Shown in pieces: positions 36,187 to 45,854 of a DNA stretch of 64,000 nucleotides. The notes under the pieces were generated by a model that made no database searches, was not told the DNA's origin, and saw only the letters and a list, made by a program, of their open reading frames with translations. Origin of the DNA: Segnochrobactrum spirostomi (GTDB lineage Bacteria; Pseudomonadota; Alphaproteobacteria; Rhizobiales; Segnochrobactraceae); contig NZ_VWNA01000001.1 of NCBI RefSeq assembly GCF_009600605.1, forward strand, positions 682,001 through 746,000, given 5' to 3'. Numbering within the stretch: the first letter of the stretch is position 1; every line of letters starts with the position of its first letter. The translations under genes were made by a program, and so were the position numbers.

Positions 36187-37685
36187 CACTCCGCTTCGTG
36201 GAAGGTGGCGACGAAGCGCTCGAGGAGGCGCACGCCCCAGCCCGAACCCCAGGACCGGTTCGTCTCGGTCGCCGGCGAGCCCATCGCGGTGCCGGCGATG
36301 TCAAGGTGGGCCCACGGGGTGTCGCCGACGAAGCGCTTCAGGAACTGCGCCGCGGTGATCGAGCCGCCGTAGCGGCCGCCGGTGTTCTTGATGTCGGCGA
36401 ACTTCGATTCGATCATCTTGTCGTAGTCGCGGCCGAGCGGCATGCGCCACACCGCCTCGCCGGTCGCGAGGCCGGCTTCGGTCAGGTTCGCGGAGAGCGT
36501 GTCGTCGTTCGAGAACAGGCCGGCATGGTGGTGGCCGAGGGCGACCATGATGGCGCCGGTGAGGGTGGCGAGGTCGATGACGAGCTTCGGCTTGAAGCGC
36601 TCGATCGCGTAATGCAGCGCGTCGGCGAGCACGAGCCGGCCTTCGGCGTCGGTGTTGATGACCTCGATGGTGGTGCCAGACCGGGCCGTTACGATGTCGC
36701 CCGGGCGCTGGGCGTTGCCGTCCGGCATGTTCTCGACGAGGCCGATGACGCCGATCGCGTTGACCTTCGCCTTGCGGCCGGCGAGCGCGGAGAGAAGGCC
36801 GGTCACGGCGGCGGCGCCGCCCATATCGCCCTTCATGTCCTCCATGCCCTGCGCCGGCTTGATGGAGATGCCGCCGCTGTCGAACACCACGCCCTTGCCG
36901 ACGAACAGAAGCGGTGCCTCGCCCTCGGCCCCGCCGCGCCATTCGAGCACGACGAGACGCGGCGGCCGCACCGAGCCCTGGGACACGCCGAGCAGCGCGT
37001 TCATCCGCTCGGCCCGCAGCTCCGGCTCGCCCAGCACCTCGACGCGAACGCCGAGATCGGCGAGCGCGCTCGCACGCTCGGCGAACTCCACCGTGCCGAG
37101 CACATTGGCCGGCTCGTTGACGAGGTCGCGCGCCAGCACCACGCCGTTCGCGATCGGGGCCGTCAGGCTCCAAGCGGCGTCAGCGCCGGCGAGATCGCCC
37201 GTCGCGAACACGGCCGTCTGGGTGCCCTGCTCGTCGTCCTCGCCCGGCTTCGACTTGTAGCGGTCGAAGCGATAGGCGCGCAGCAGAAAGCCGAGCGCCG
37301 CGTCGGCCGCATCCGCCCCCGCCACCGGGCCGCCGGCCCGCTCGACAACCACCGTCACCTCGGCCGCTTGGGCGCCGGCGAGCTTGCCGCTCACCGCCCC
37401 GCCGAGCCGGAACCAATCGCCGGCGGCGAGGTCCGCCGCCGCCCCGAGACCCACGATCACGACCCGGTCGAGGGCAAGCGCGGCGGGTGCCACGACCTCG
37501 AGTGCGGAGAACTTCTTGCCCTTGAAGCCCGCGGCGCGCACCGCACGGGTCAGCCCGCCGCCGGACGCGCGATCGAGCTCGGCGCCGATCGGCCCGAAGG
37601 TTCCCCCCTCGTCCGCGAAAACGACCGCCGTGCCGGCCGCCGGGACGGACGCTGCAGCAAAGGAAATCCGGGGAAGCAGAGCCAT
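36186..37685 (-). CDS. pepA: Leucyl aminopeptidase PepA (M17)
   Basis: 499-residue cytosolic aminopeptidase with two metal ions; in some bacteria also a DNA-binding architectural protein. The catalytic C-terminal domain shows LLFVGKGVVFDSGGISIKPA (Lys and Asp ligands), MEDMKGDMGGAAAVTGLL and the signature NTDAEGRLVLADALHY. The start at ATG 37685 is preceded by GAGG and matches the family N terminus; the frame is open for another 1.5 kb but that part is antisense to lptF and is not coding. It is divergent from lptF with 327 bases between them. Confidence 0.96.
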   Translation of the reverse strand: MALLPRISFAAASVPAAGTAVVFADEGGTFGPIGAELDRASGGGLTRAVRAAGFKGKKFSALEVVAPAALALDRVVIVGLGAAADLAAGDWFRLGGAVSGKLAGAQAAEVTVVVERAGGPVAGADAADAALGFLLRAYRFDRYKSKPGEDDEQGTQTAVFATGDLAGADAAWSLTAPIANGVVLARDLVNEPANVLGTVEFAERASALADLGVRVEVLGEPELRAERMNALLGVSQGSVRPPRLVVLEWRGGAEGEAPLLFVGKGVVFDSGGISIKPAQGMEDMKGDMGGAAAVTGLLSALAGRKAKVNAIGVIGLVENMPDGNAQRPGDIVTARSGTTIEVINTDAEGRLVLADALHYAIERFKPKLVIDLATLTGAIMVALGHHHAGLFSNDDTLSANLTEAGLATGEAVWRMPLGRDYDKMIESKFADIKNTGGRYGGSITAAQFLKRFVGDTPWAHLDIAGTAMGSPATETNRSWGSGWGVRLLERFVATFHEAE

Positions 37686-37797
37686 GAAAGAACCTCGACG
37701 GGGGCTTGAGACGACACGTTTCGAAAGTCGGCAGAACATGGCGCTTCCCCTGCGCTTGAGCAAGCGGGGGACGCCGCGCGTCGGCGCGAGAAAATCG

Positions 37798-37836
37798 AAC
37801 CAAAAGGTTTCTTTAACCCGGGGAAGCGAACCTTTT
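37798..37836. promoter_or_regulatory. Inverted repeats in the pepA-lptF divergent region
   Basis: AACC-AAAA-GGTT (37798-37809) overlaps a larger perfect repeat AAAAGGTT (37802-37809) / AACCTTTT (37829-37836). The patch is AT-rich relative to its surroundings and lies about 115 bases before the pepA start. Further palindromes GGTGCA-T-TGCACC (37911-37923) and GAGGC-GAT-GCCTC (37949-37961) lie nearer lptF. A regulatory role is only inferred. Confidence 0.35.
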
Positions 37837-38012
37837 CCACATGTTGGTATATCCGCATTTCGGCCACGAGAGCATGGCATCACCCCGTCGGCCGGCATGG
37901 CGGGGCGATCGGTGCATTGCACCATACCCTCACCTCGGCGTATGTGTTGAGGCGATGCCTCGTTTGGCATTGGGGGACGGCCATATCGGGCGTCCCGTGT
38001 TCCGAGTGCACT

Positions 38013-39191
38013 ATGGGCTTGATCGCGCGATATATCTTCAGAAGGGCCGCGATCGCCTTCCTGGCCTCCCTCGCGGTGCTCGCGAGCGTCGTCTGGGTGA
38101 CCCAGACGCTGCGCCAGCTCGACCTCGTCACCTCCAAGGGTCAGGCGCTCGGCATGTTCCTGAGCATCACCCTTCTGGCAGTGCCCTTCCTCGCGCTTCT
38201 CATCACCCCCTTCGCCATCGTCATCGCCACCATCGTCACGCTGTCCAACCTGAGCGCAGACAGTGAGATGATCGCGATGCACGCCTCGGGCACGTCGCGC
38301 GGCTTCATCCTGCGGCCGATCCTGATCCTCGGTGTGGCGGTCGGCCTGTTCTCGGCCTTCCTCGCGCTGTGGGCGGCGCCGACCGGCCTCCAGGCCGTCC
38401 GTGTCGCGCTGACCCAGGTCCAGGTCGACATGGTCGCGACGATCATCAAGCCGGGCCGCTTCATCGAAATGGAGCCGGGGCTCACCTTCCACATCCGCAA
38501 CCGCAACAGCTCGGGCGACATCGAAGGCCTTGTGCTCGACGACCAGCGCGACCCCGAGCGTGGCTTCACCTATCTCGCCAAGGAAGGCCAGATCGCCCAG
38601 GCCATCGGCCGCACGCTCCTTGTCATGAAGGACGGGACGATCCAGCGCAGCAACAAGAAGGACCACTCCCTTTCGATCGTCCGGTTCGACACCTACGCAT
38701 TCGATCTGACGACGCTGACACCGGCCGGCGTCGCCCCGGTGTTCCGGCCGTCCGAACGCTCGACCTACGATCTGATGACGATGCCGCCGGACGAGAACTC
38801 GAGCGAAATGAACTCCGGCCGCATCCGCGCCGAACTCGCCGATCGGTTCAGCCAGCCGCTCTATCCCCTTGCGTTCGCTCTCGTCGTGTTCCTCTTCCTC
38901 GGCGAGCCCAGGACCAACCGCCAGAGCCGCGCGACGTCGGTCATCGGCGCCGTGCTCACCGTCGCGGCGATCCGCCTCGGCGGCTTCGGCGCCAGCACGA
39001 TGGCGATCCATTCCCCGCTCGGCGCGGCGTTGATGTTCGCGCTCCCGATCGCCTCGATCGTGATCGCCGGCGGCGTCATCCTCTCGGATGCCCGTATCGG
39101 CCTGCCCCGGCCGATCGCCGCCGTCATCGACGCCTTCAGTGATCTTCTGACCCGCCTCGCCGCCCGCGCGAGCGCCACCGGCACCGCGTGA
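38013..39191 (+). CDS. lptF: LPS export permease LptF
   Basis: 392-residue inner-membrane subunit of the LptB2FG complex that extracts lipopolysaccharide from the membrane. It starts MGLIARYIFRRAAIAFLASL and shows TLRQLDLVTSKGQAL, the coupling-helix region SDSEMIAMHASGTSRGFI-type stretch (here SADSEMIAMHASG), a central periplasmic beta-jellyroll and three C-terminal helices. The open frame begins earlier, but ATG 38013 matches the family N terminus. lptG follows seven bases after the stop and lptD overlaps lptG, making a single transport operon. Confidence 0.95.
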   Translation: MGLIARYIFRRAAIAFLASLAVLASVVWVTQTLRQLDLVTSKGQALGMFLSITLLAVPFLALLITPFAIVIATIVTLSNLSADSEMIAMHASGTSRGFILRPILILGVAVGLFSAFLALWAAPTGLQAVRVALTQVQVDMVATIIKPGRFIEMEPGLTFHIRNRNSSGDIEGLVLDDQRDPERGFTYLAKEGQIAQAIGRTLLVMKDGTIQRSNKKDHSLSIVRFDTYAFDLTTLTPAGVAPVFRPSERSTYDLMTMPPDENSSEMNSGRIRAELADRFSQPLYPLAFALVVFLFLGEPRTNRQSRATSVIGAVLTVAAIRLGGFGASTMAIHSPLGAALMFALPIASIVIAGGVILSDARIGLPRPIAAVIDAFSDLLTRLAARASATGTA

Positions 39192-39198
39192 GGCTCGC

Positions 39199-40290
39199 AT
39201 GATCGGGCGGACCCTCGCAGGCTATCTTTCCACGCGGTTCGCCCGCTGGATCATCGGCGTCTTCCTCGTCGGCGCCGCCCTCGTCTTCATCGTCGATTTC
39301 TTCGAGCTGATGCGGCGCGCCGGGGACCGGCCCGATTTCAGCATCGCCGAGGCCGCCCTCATCTCGCTGATGCGCACCCCGTCGCTCACCGAGCGCGTGC
39401 TCCCGTTCGCCGCCCTGTTCGGCGGCATGGCGGCCTTCGTCGGATTGACGCGCCGGTCGGAACTCGTGGTGATCCGCGCCGCCGGCGTGTCGATCTGGCA
39501 GTTCCTCGCCCCCGCTGTCCTCGTGACCGCGTTCATCGGCCTGTTCGCCGCCCTCGCCTACAATCCGGCGGCGGCGTGGCTGAAGGAGAAGTCCGACGTG
39601 CTCAGCCTCGATCTGCTCGGGCGTGAGCAACTCGTGATGCTGCAGACGACCCAGGAGGTCTGGCTGCGGCAACGGGGTGACGGCGAGGATTCCGTGCTCC
39701 ACGCCGATCAGGTGACGGCAGGCGGTACCCAGCTCACCGGCGTCACGATCTTCGTGTTCGACGAGGCAGGCAATTTCCTCAAGCGCATCGAGGCGGACCA
39801 TGCCGTCTACGAGCGCGACCATTGGCGCCTGACCAAGGCGATCGTCTACACCCCCGATGCGGCGCCGCATCCGATGGCGACCACCGAGATCGCCACCGAG
39901 ATCCGCCCGACCGAGATCCTCGAACAAATCGCACAACCCGACGCCGTGTCGTTCTGGCAACTACCGGGACTGATCGACCGCGCCGAGCGTGCAGGCCTTG
40001 CGGTTTACCCGTATCGCCTGCAATTCCAGTCACTTCTGTCGCTTCCCGTGCTGCTGTCGTCGATGATCGTCATCGCGGCAACGGTTTCGTTACGAGTGTC
40101 GCGCTTTGGTGGCACCGGACGTCTCGTCGCGAGTGGTGTGGCTGCAGGGTTCGTGCTTTATGTGGCCACGGAGATCGCGCGGGACTTTGGGAGCGTGGGC
40201 ATCATTTCCCCGACCATTTCCGCATGGTCGCCCGGGATCGTCGCCGCCCTGTTGGGCTCGACGATCTTGTTGAACGTGGAGGACGGATGA
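39199..40290 (+). CDS. lptG: LPS export permease LptG
   Basis: 363-residue partner of LptF. It starts MIGRTLAGYLSTRFARWIIG, with helices at residues 15-35, 62-80 and 98-118. The cytoplasmic coupling stretch SELVVIRAAGVSIWQFL is typical. The periplasmic domain runs to about residue 275 and three helices close the protein (LLSLPVLLSSMIVIAATVSL). The stop overlaps the lptD start as ATGA. Confidence 0.95.
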   Translation: MIGRTLAGYLSTRFARWIIGVFLVGAALVFIVDFFELMRRAGDRPDFSIAEAALISLMRTPSLTERVLPFAALFGGMAAFVGLTRRSELVVIRAAGVSIWQFLAPAVLVTAFIGLFAALAYNPAAAWLKEKSDVLSLDLLGREQLVMLQTTQEVWLRQRGDGEDSVLHADQVTAGGTQLTGVTIFVFDEAGNFLKRIEADHAVYERDHWRLTKAIVYTPDAAPHPMATTEIATEIRPTEILEQIAQPDAVSFWQLPGLIDRAERAGLAVYPYRLQFQSLLSLPVLLSSMIVIAATVSLRVSRFGGTGRLVASGVAAGFVLYVATEIARDFGSVGIISPTISAWSPGIVAALLGSTILLNVEDG

Positions 40291-42761
40291 CGCGCCCGCA
40301 CCCAGACCGGGTTCCGGACGGCAGGACTCGTCGTCGCCGCATCGCGATGAGCGGTACGGCGATGGTGCTCCTGTGCGCGCTCGCCCTCTCGGTCACGCGA
40401 GGGGCGGCACAGCCTTCTGCCGCCAGCATCACACCGCAGACCAACGCCGCGCAGACCACGACGGTTGCGCAGACGGGAACGACTGCGTCCAACGCCTCGG
40501 CGAAGGGCGGCAGCATGGCCGTGTTCGGACCGAAGGTCGATCCGAACGCGAAGATGCTGCTCGAGTCGGATCAGGTTTCCTATGACAGCGGAACCAACGT
40601 CGTCACCGCGACCGGCAACGTTCAGATCTATTATGACGGCAACACGCTGACGGCGGACAAGGTCGTGGTCGACCGCACCAAGAACACGGTGCAGGCCGTG
40701 GGACAGGTCCGGATCACCGACAGCGACGGCAACGTCGTGACGGCGGAATCGGCGAACCTCACCGACGATTTCAAGAACGGCGTGATGGAGACGGTGCGCG
40801 CCTATACCGGGCAGCGCACCATGATCGCCGCCAACAAGGCGACCCGCGAAGGCGGCGAGACCACCGTGTTCTCACGCGGCGTCTACACCGCGTGCGAGAG
40901 CTGCACCGACTCGAACAAACCCCCGATTTGGCAGATCAAGGCGAAGAAGATCACGCACAAAGAAGACGAGCATATGCTTTATTATCATGAAGCACAGCTC
41001 GACTTCCTCGGCGTGCCGATCGCCTACATGCCGTACATGTCGCAGCCGGACCCGACGGTGAAACGCAAGTCGGGCTTCCTGATGCCGAGCCTCGTCGCAG
41101 GCAGTGACATCGGCTACGGCACGCGCATCCCCTATTTCTGGGCGCCGGCGCCGAACTACGACCTGACCGTCGCGGCGACCCCGCTGAGCCGGCAGGGCGT
41201 ACTGCTCGATGCGACCTGGCGCCAGCGGTTCGTAACGGGGCAATACACGATCCAGGCCTCCGGCATTTCCCAGGCCGATCCGAGCGCCTTCGGCAACACC
41301 TCGGCCAATATCGACCAGCGCGGCTTCGCCCGGACCACCGGCGAATTCCTGCTCAACAATTATTGGAAATGGGGCTGGGATCTCGGCTGGACCAGCGATC
41401 CGTCCTACCTGACCGATTACGGCTCCGTCGGATCGGGTCAGACCGAGCTCACCTCGACGGTCTACCTGAACGGCGTCCGCGACCGGAACTATTTCGACCT
41501 GCGCGCCTACGCTTATCGCGTGAGCCAGGTGAACTTGCTCGACACTTCGCTCCAGGCGGCGGATGGGTTCTCCGCGCCGGGCCTCGACCAGCAATCGAAG
41601 CAGCCGATCGTCCACCCCGTCTGGGATTATGACGGCGTCTGGGGCGATCCGATCGCTGGCGGCGAGCTGTCGTGGAAGTCGAACCTCACCTCGCTCACCC
41701 GCGAGACGACCGACGCCTATTCGGTGACGACCCCGGAGGGGACGATCGACCGATTCCGCGGCATCGAGGGCACCTTCAACCGCTACTCGCTCTATGCGCA
41801 GTGGCGGCGGCAATATGTCGACGGCCTGGGCCAGATCTTCACGCCGTTCGCCTACGCCCAAGGGGATATCTTCCAGCTCGACAACGCCGATCCGGACGTG
41901 ACGCGGCTGACCGATCAGTCCGTGGTGGTCCGGGCGATGCCGGCGGTCGGCGCGGAATACCGCTATCCCTGGCTCGTCGCCTCCACCTGGGGCAGCCAGG
42001 TGTTCGAGCCGATCGCCCAGATCATCGTGCGGCCGGACGAGCAGAACATCGGCGATCTGCCGAACGAAGATTCGCAGAGCATCATCTACGACGAGACGAC
42101 CCTCTTCGAGTGGGACAAGTTCTCGGGCTTCGACCGCACGGAAGGCGGCACGCGCGCCAACGTCGGCCTGCAATACAGCCTGCAGATGCCGGGCGTCGGC
42201 GCCCTGCACGCCACCGCCGGTCAATCGTTCCAGCTCGCCGGGCGCAACTCCTATCAGGTGCCCGACATTCTCTATTCGACGGCGGATTCCGGCCTGCAGA
42301 CGACGCAGTCCGACTACGTCGCCGGCGCCATGTTGACGACCGAGCAGGCGTTCAAGATCGGCAGCTCGTTCCGCTTCGCGTCGAACGATCTCTCGGTCAA
42401 TTCGGCCGAGATCGCCGTCTCCAACGTGTTCGGTCCGCTCACGGGGCAGGTCATCTACGCCTACCTCGCCAAGCAGCCCGATCTCGGCGTCGACAAGGAC
42501 CGCGAGGAAATCCACCCCGCCGCCTCGCTGCAGCTCATCGACCAGTGGCGCACCTTCGGCGCGATCCGCTACGACATGATCGGCAAGGATGTCGTCGGCG
42601 ACAGCCTCGGCGTCGCCTATGACGACGAGGCGTTCTCGGTTTCGCTCGCCCTCTCCGAAGACCGATCCGGCTCGAGCGGCCAGGCGGTGTCGCGCACGGC
42701 CTATCTCCGGGTCGGCCTGCGCACGCTGGGCGACATCTCGACCTCGTCGAGCGGCTTCTGA
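40287..42761 (+). CDS. lptD: LPS-assembly outer-membrane protein LptD
   Basis: 824-residue outer-membrane LPS translocon. A signal sequence (about residues 20-42, MSGTAMVLLCALALSVTRGA) is followed by an Ala/Thr-rich linker. The OstA-type jellyroll comes next (LLESDQVSYDSGTNVVTATG, IYYDGNTLTADKVVVDRTKN). A 26-strand barrel fills the rest, ending GLRTLGDISTSSSGF. The jellyroll end carries YTACESCTDSNKPPIWQIKA; its two cysteines may form disulfides as in other LptD proteins. The start overlaps lptG by four bases. Open frames on both other phases are shadows. Confidence 0.95.
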   Translation: MTRPHPDRVPDGRTRRRRIAMSGTAMVLLCALALSVTRGAAQPSAASITPQTNAAQTTTVAQTGTTASNASAKGGSMAVFGPKVDPNAKMLLESDQVSYDSGTNVVTATGNVQIYYDGNTLTADKVVVDRTKNTVQAVGQVRITDSDGNVVTAESANLTDDFKNGVMETVRAYTGQRTMIAANKATREGGETTVFSRGVYTACESCTDSNKPPIWQIKAKKITHKEDEHMLYYHEAQLDFLGVPIAYMPYMSQPDPTVKRKSGFLMPSLVAGSDIGYGTRIPYFWAPAPNYDLTVAATPLSRQGVLLDATWRQRFVTGQYTIQASGISQADPSAFGNTSANIDQRGFARTTGEFLLNNYWKWGWDLGWTSDPSYLTDYGSVGSGQTELTSTVYLNGVRDRNYFDLRAYAYRVSQVNLLDTSLQAADGFSAPGLDQQSKQPIVHPVWDYDGVWGDPIAGGELSWKSNLTSLTRETTDAYSVTTPEGTIDRFRGIEGTFNRYSLYAQWRRQYVDGLGQIFTPFAYAQGDIFQLDNADPDVTRLTDQSVVVRAMPAVGAEYRYPWLVASTWGSQVFEPIAQIIVRPDEQNIGDLPNEDSQSIIYDETTLFEWDKFSGFDRTEGGTRANVGLQYSLQMPGVGALHATAGQSFQLAGRNSYQVPDILYSTADSGLQTTQSDYVAGAMLTTEQAFKIGSSFRFASNDLSVNSAEIAVSNVFGPLTGQVIYAYLAKQPDLGVDKDREEIHPAASLQLIDQWRTFGAIRYDMIGKDVVGDSLGVAYDDEAFSVSLALSEDRSGSSGQAVSRTAYLRVGLRTLGDISTSSSGF

Positions 42762-42898
42762 CGCTTGCGAACGGGCGAATCCTGGCCGAGAACAGCACTT
42801 TAGAGCCGTGCTTCCGCCATAAGGGCGGAGCACATAGGCTGACGACGACCGATTCGGCACCGCAACCGGCGCCCAAGAAGATCAGGAGACCGCCGCCT

Positions 42899-43879
42899 AT
42901 GAAGGGACTCTCGACGGCGATCCGCGGAGCGCGCTCCATGTCGACCGCGCGTGCCGCCACGCTCGGCCTCTTCGTCGCCCTCGCCGCCCCGCTCTTTGCT
43001 GCGCCGGCCTTCGCGCAATCGCAGATCAAGGTCATCGTCAACGACCAGCCGATCACGAGCTACGAGATCGCCCAGCGCGCCAAGCTCCTTCAGGTCACGG
43101 CAAAGAGCCCCAACGCGGTCCAGGCGGCGACGCAGGAACTGATCGACGAGCGCCTCAAGATGCAGGAGGCCAAGAAGCGCGGCATCACGGTGAGCGACGC
43201 CGAGGTCAACGCCGCCTTCAACTCGATCGCCGAGCACGTCAAGATGAAGCCGGACCAGCTCGCCGCCGCGCTGGCCCATTCCGGCACCAGCGCGCAGACT
43301 CTGAAGGCTCGCCTGCGCGCCCAGATCGCCTGGGGCGACGTGGTGCGCGCCAAGTTCCGCCGCGATATGGACGTGTCCGACCAGGACGTCGTCGCCGCCA
43401 TGCAGCAGCAGTCGAAGGACGGCAAGGCGGGCGCGGCCGCGGACAAGGCGACCACCATGCAATACGACCTGACCCAGATCATCCTCGTCGTGCCGGCCAA
43501 GGATGGCCCGGGCAAGATTCAGGCGCGCATGAAGGAAGGTGAGGCGCTGCGCCAACGCTTCGTGAGCTGCGACCAGGGCATCGCCTTCGCCAAGGAGCTT
43601 CCGGCCGTCGTCGTCAAACCCGTCGGCCGCCGTCTCCAGTCCGATCTGCCGCAGGCGACCGTGGACGTCCTCAACAAGACGGCGGTCGGTCATCTGACGC
43701 CGCCCGAAGCCAGTCCGGATGGGGTGCGCCTCGTCGCCGTCTGCGACAAGAAGGACATCGCGAGCGACGCGGCCGCCCGGCAAGACATCAAGCAGCAGTT
43801 GATCCAGCAGGAAGGCGACATCGCCGCCCGCCGTTACCTGCGCGAGCTCGAGAACGACGCCGTCATCGAATATCGCTGA
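42899..43879 (+). CDS. surA: Periplasmic chaperone / peptidyl-prolyl isomerase SurA
   Basis: 326 residues. A signal peptide (ATLGLFVALAAPLFAAPAFA, likely cleaved after AFA, residues 37-39) precedes a SurA N-terminal chaperone domain: VIVNDQPITSYEIAQRAKLL, LIDERLKMQEAKKRG and AQTLKARLRAQIAWGDVVR. One parvulin-type region follows (QIILVVPA to VRLVAVCDKK). Its place between lptD and pdxA is the standard order in proteobacteria, and SurA assists folding of LptD. It starts 137 bases after lptD. Confidence 0.92.
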   Translation: MKGLSTAIRGARSMSTARAATLGLFVALAAPLFAAPAFAQSQIKVIVNDQPITSYEIAQRAKLLQVTAKSPNAVQAATQELIDERLKMQEAKKRGITVSDAEVNAAFNSIAEHVKMKPDQLAAALAHSGTSAQTLKARLRAQIAWGDVVRAKFRRDMDVSDQDVVAAMQQQSKDGKAGAAADKATTMQYDLTQIILVVPAKDGPGKIQARMKEGEALRQRFVSCDQGIAFAKELPAVVVKPVGRRLQSDLPQATVDVLNKTAVGHLTPPEASPDGVRLVAVCDKKDIASDAAARQDIKQQLIQQEGDIAARRYLRELENDAVIEYR

Positions 43880-43957
43880 GCCGGCAGTCGGACGGCCCAC
43901 CCGTCCGGCGGGCACGTCCGCCCATCGCGCCCGCGCGGCGCATCCGAGAGCCGCCCC

Positions 43958-44986
43958 ATGACCACCGCCGCACCGACCCATAGCGCGGGAGCCCGCCCGG
44001 TCGCGGTGACGGTCGGCGAACCGGCCGGCATCGGACCCGACCTCCTCCTCGCGATCTGGGCGCGCCGGACCGCGCTCTCCCTTCCGCCGCTGTTTGCGAT
44101 CGCCGATCCCGACCTCCTCGCCCGCCGCGCCGCCGTTCTCGGCCTCGGCGTCGAGATCGCGCCCGCGAGCACGCCGGAGACCCTCGCGCTCGACGGCCCG
44201 GCTTTGCCCGTCCTCGCCACGCGCCACCCGATGCACGCTGAACCGGGCACGCCGCGCGCCGCCGACGCCCCGGCGATCGTCGAGGCGATCGAGCGGGCCG
44301 TCGCCCTCGTGATGGCCGGCGACGCCGCCGCCCTGATGACGGGGCCGATCCAGAAGGCCTCGCTCTACGAGGCGGGCTTCTCCTATCCCGGCCATACCGA
44401 GTTTCTGGGCGCCCTTTCCGAGCACCACACCGGCGTTCCGGCGACCCCGGTGATGATGATCGCCGCGCCGATGCTGCGCACCGTGCCGGTGACGATCCAC
44501 ATCCCGTTCGCCGAGGTGCCGAAACGGCTCACCCGCGAGCGCATCGTCACGGTCGGCCGCATCGTCGCCCGCGACCTGTCGGAGCGCTTCGGCCTCGCCG
44601 CCCCGCGGCTGGCGGTCGCCGGCCTCAACCCCCACGCCGGGGAGGACGGTCATCTCGGCCGCGAGGACGAGGAGATCGTGCGCCCGGCCGTCGAGGCGCT
44701 GCGCGCCGAGGGCATCGCCGCGACCGGGCCGCTGCCGGCCGACACCCTCTTTCACGCCGCCGCCCGCACGCGCTACGACGCCGTGCTCGGCATGTACCAC
44801 GATCAGGCTTTGATCCCGGTGAAGACGCTCGCCTTCGACGAGGGCGTCAACGTCACGTTGGGCCTGCCCTTCGTGCGCACCTCGCCCGATCACGGCACCG
44901 CCCTCGACCTCGCCGGCACCGGCACCGCGAACCCGGCGAGTGTTCTCGCCGCGCTGCGCCTCGCCGCTCATCTCGGACATCGCTGA
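43958..44986 (+). CDS. pdxA: 4-hydroxythreonine-4-phosphate dehydrogenase PdxA
   Basis: 342-residue NAD-dependent enzyme of the DXP-dependent pyridoxal phosphate pathway. Signatures are [20 protein letters not shown] at the N terminus, [21 protein letters not shown], the phosphate/metal-binding [18 protein letters not shown] and [16 protein letters not shown], and [16 protein letters not shown]. All conserved histidines are present. rsmA begins one base after the stop. Short tail: the protein ends LAAHLGHR. Confidence 0.96.
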   Translation: MTTAAPTHSAGARPVAVTVGEPAGIGPDLLLAIWARRTALSLPPLFAIADPDLLARRAAVLGLGVEIAPASTPETLALDGPALPVLATRHPMHAEPGTPRAADAPAIVEAIERAVALVMAGDAAALMTGPIQKASLYEAGFSYPGHTEFLGALSEHHTGVPATPVMMIAAPMLRTVPVTIHIPFAEVPKRLTRERIVTVGRIVARDLSERFGLAAPRLAVAGLNPHAGEDGHLGREDEEIVRPAVEALRAEGIAATGPLPADTLFHAAARTRYDAVLGMYHDQALIPVKTLAFDEGVNVTLGLPFVRTSPDHGTALDLAGTGTANPASVLAALRLAAHLGHR

Positions 44987-44987
44987 C

Positions 44988-45845
44988 GTGGCCCAGGCCG
45001 ACGACCTTCCCCCCTTGCGCGAGGTGATCGCGACCCACGGTCTCGCCGCGCGCAAGTCGCTCGGGCAGAACTTCCTGCTCGACCTCAATTTGACCGGCCG
45101 CATCGCCCGGGCCGCGGAGGTAGAGGACCGCGTCGTCGTCGAGGTCGGCCCCGGGCCCGGCGGCCTCACCCGGGCGCTGCTGACCGCCGGCGCCCGCCGC
45201 GTCATCGCCATCGAGCGCGACGAGCGCTGCCTGCCGGCGCTGGCCGAGATCGCCGATCATTATCCGGGGCGCCTCCAAGTCATATCCGGCGACGCCCTCG
45301 CGGTCGATTTCCCCGCCTTGGTCGGGGGCGAGCCGGCGCAGATCGTCGCCAACCTGCCCTACAATGTCGGCACGGCGCTGCTCGTCGGCTGGCTCGAGAG
45401 CGAGCCGTGGCCGCCCTGGTGGCGGTCGCTGACGCTGATGTTCCAGCGCGAGGTGGCCGAGCGCATCGTGGCCCCGCCGGGCAGCGAGGCCTATGGGCGG
45501 CTCGGCGTCATCGCCGGCTGGCGCACCGAGGCGAAGATCCTGTTCGACATCTCGCCGGCCGCCTTCACGCCGCCGCCGAAGGTGACGTCCTCAGTCGTCC
45601 GCCTGATCCCACGCACCACGCTGCTCCCCTGCGCCGCGGCCGACCTCTCCCGCGTCACCGCCGCCGCCTTCGGCCAGCGCCGCAAGATGCTGCGCTCGAG
45701 CCTGAAGAGCCTCGGCGGCGACACCGCAGCCCTGATCGAAGCTGCCGGCCTCGACCCCACGGCCCGCGCCGAAACCGTGCCGATCGAGGGCTTTGCGGCG
45801 CTGGCGAGGGCGGTGGCAGCCATGAAGGCCGGCACCGCACCCTGA
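44988..45845 (+). CDS. rsmA: 16S rRNA dimethyladenosine transferase RsmA (KsgA)
   Basis: 285-residue SAM-dependent enzyme that dimethylates A1518 and A1519 of 16S rRNA late in small-subunit assembly. Signatures are [35 protein letters not shown] (SAM-binding), and the catalytic NLPY motif in [14 protein letters not shown]. The start is GTG at 44988, directly after the pdxA stop, since no ATG is suitably placed; the coupling with pdxA explains the weak start. Convergent with the MFS gene, nine bases between stops. Confidence 0.95.
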   Translation: MAQADDLPPLREVIATHGLAARKSLGQNFLLDLNLTGRIARAAEVEDRVVVEVGPGPGGLTRALLTAGARRVIAIERDERCLPALAEIADHYPGRLQVISGDALAVDFPALVGGEPAQIVANLPYNVGTALLVGWLESEPWPPWWRSLTLMFQREVAERIVAPPGSEAYGRLGVIAGWRTEAKILFDISPAAFTPPPKVTSSVVRLIPRTTLLPCAAADLSRVTAAAFGQRRKMLRSSLKSLGGDTAALIEAAGLDPTARAETVPIEGFAALARAVAAMKAGTAP

Positions 45846-45854
45846 TGCCGAGCC

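Noticed and set aside
37686-39200. Open minus-strand extension upstream of pepA, giving a frame of about 1000 residues
   Set aside because: It is antisense to lptF, is dominated by Arg/Asp/Gly/Glu typical of GC-rich shadows, and the recognised PepA N terminus with a ribosome-binding site lies at 37685.
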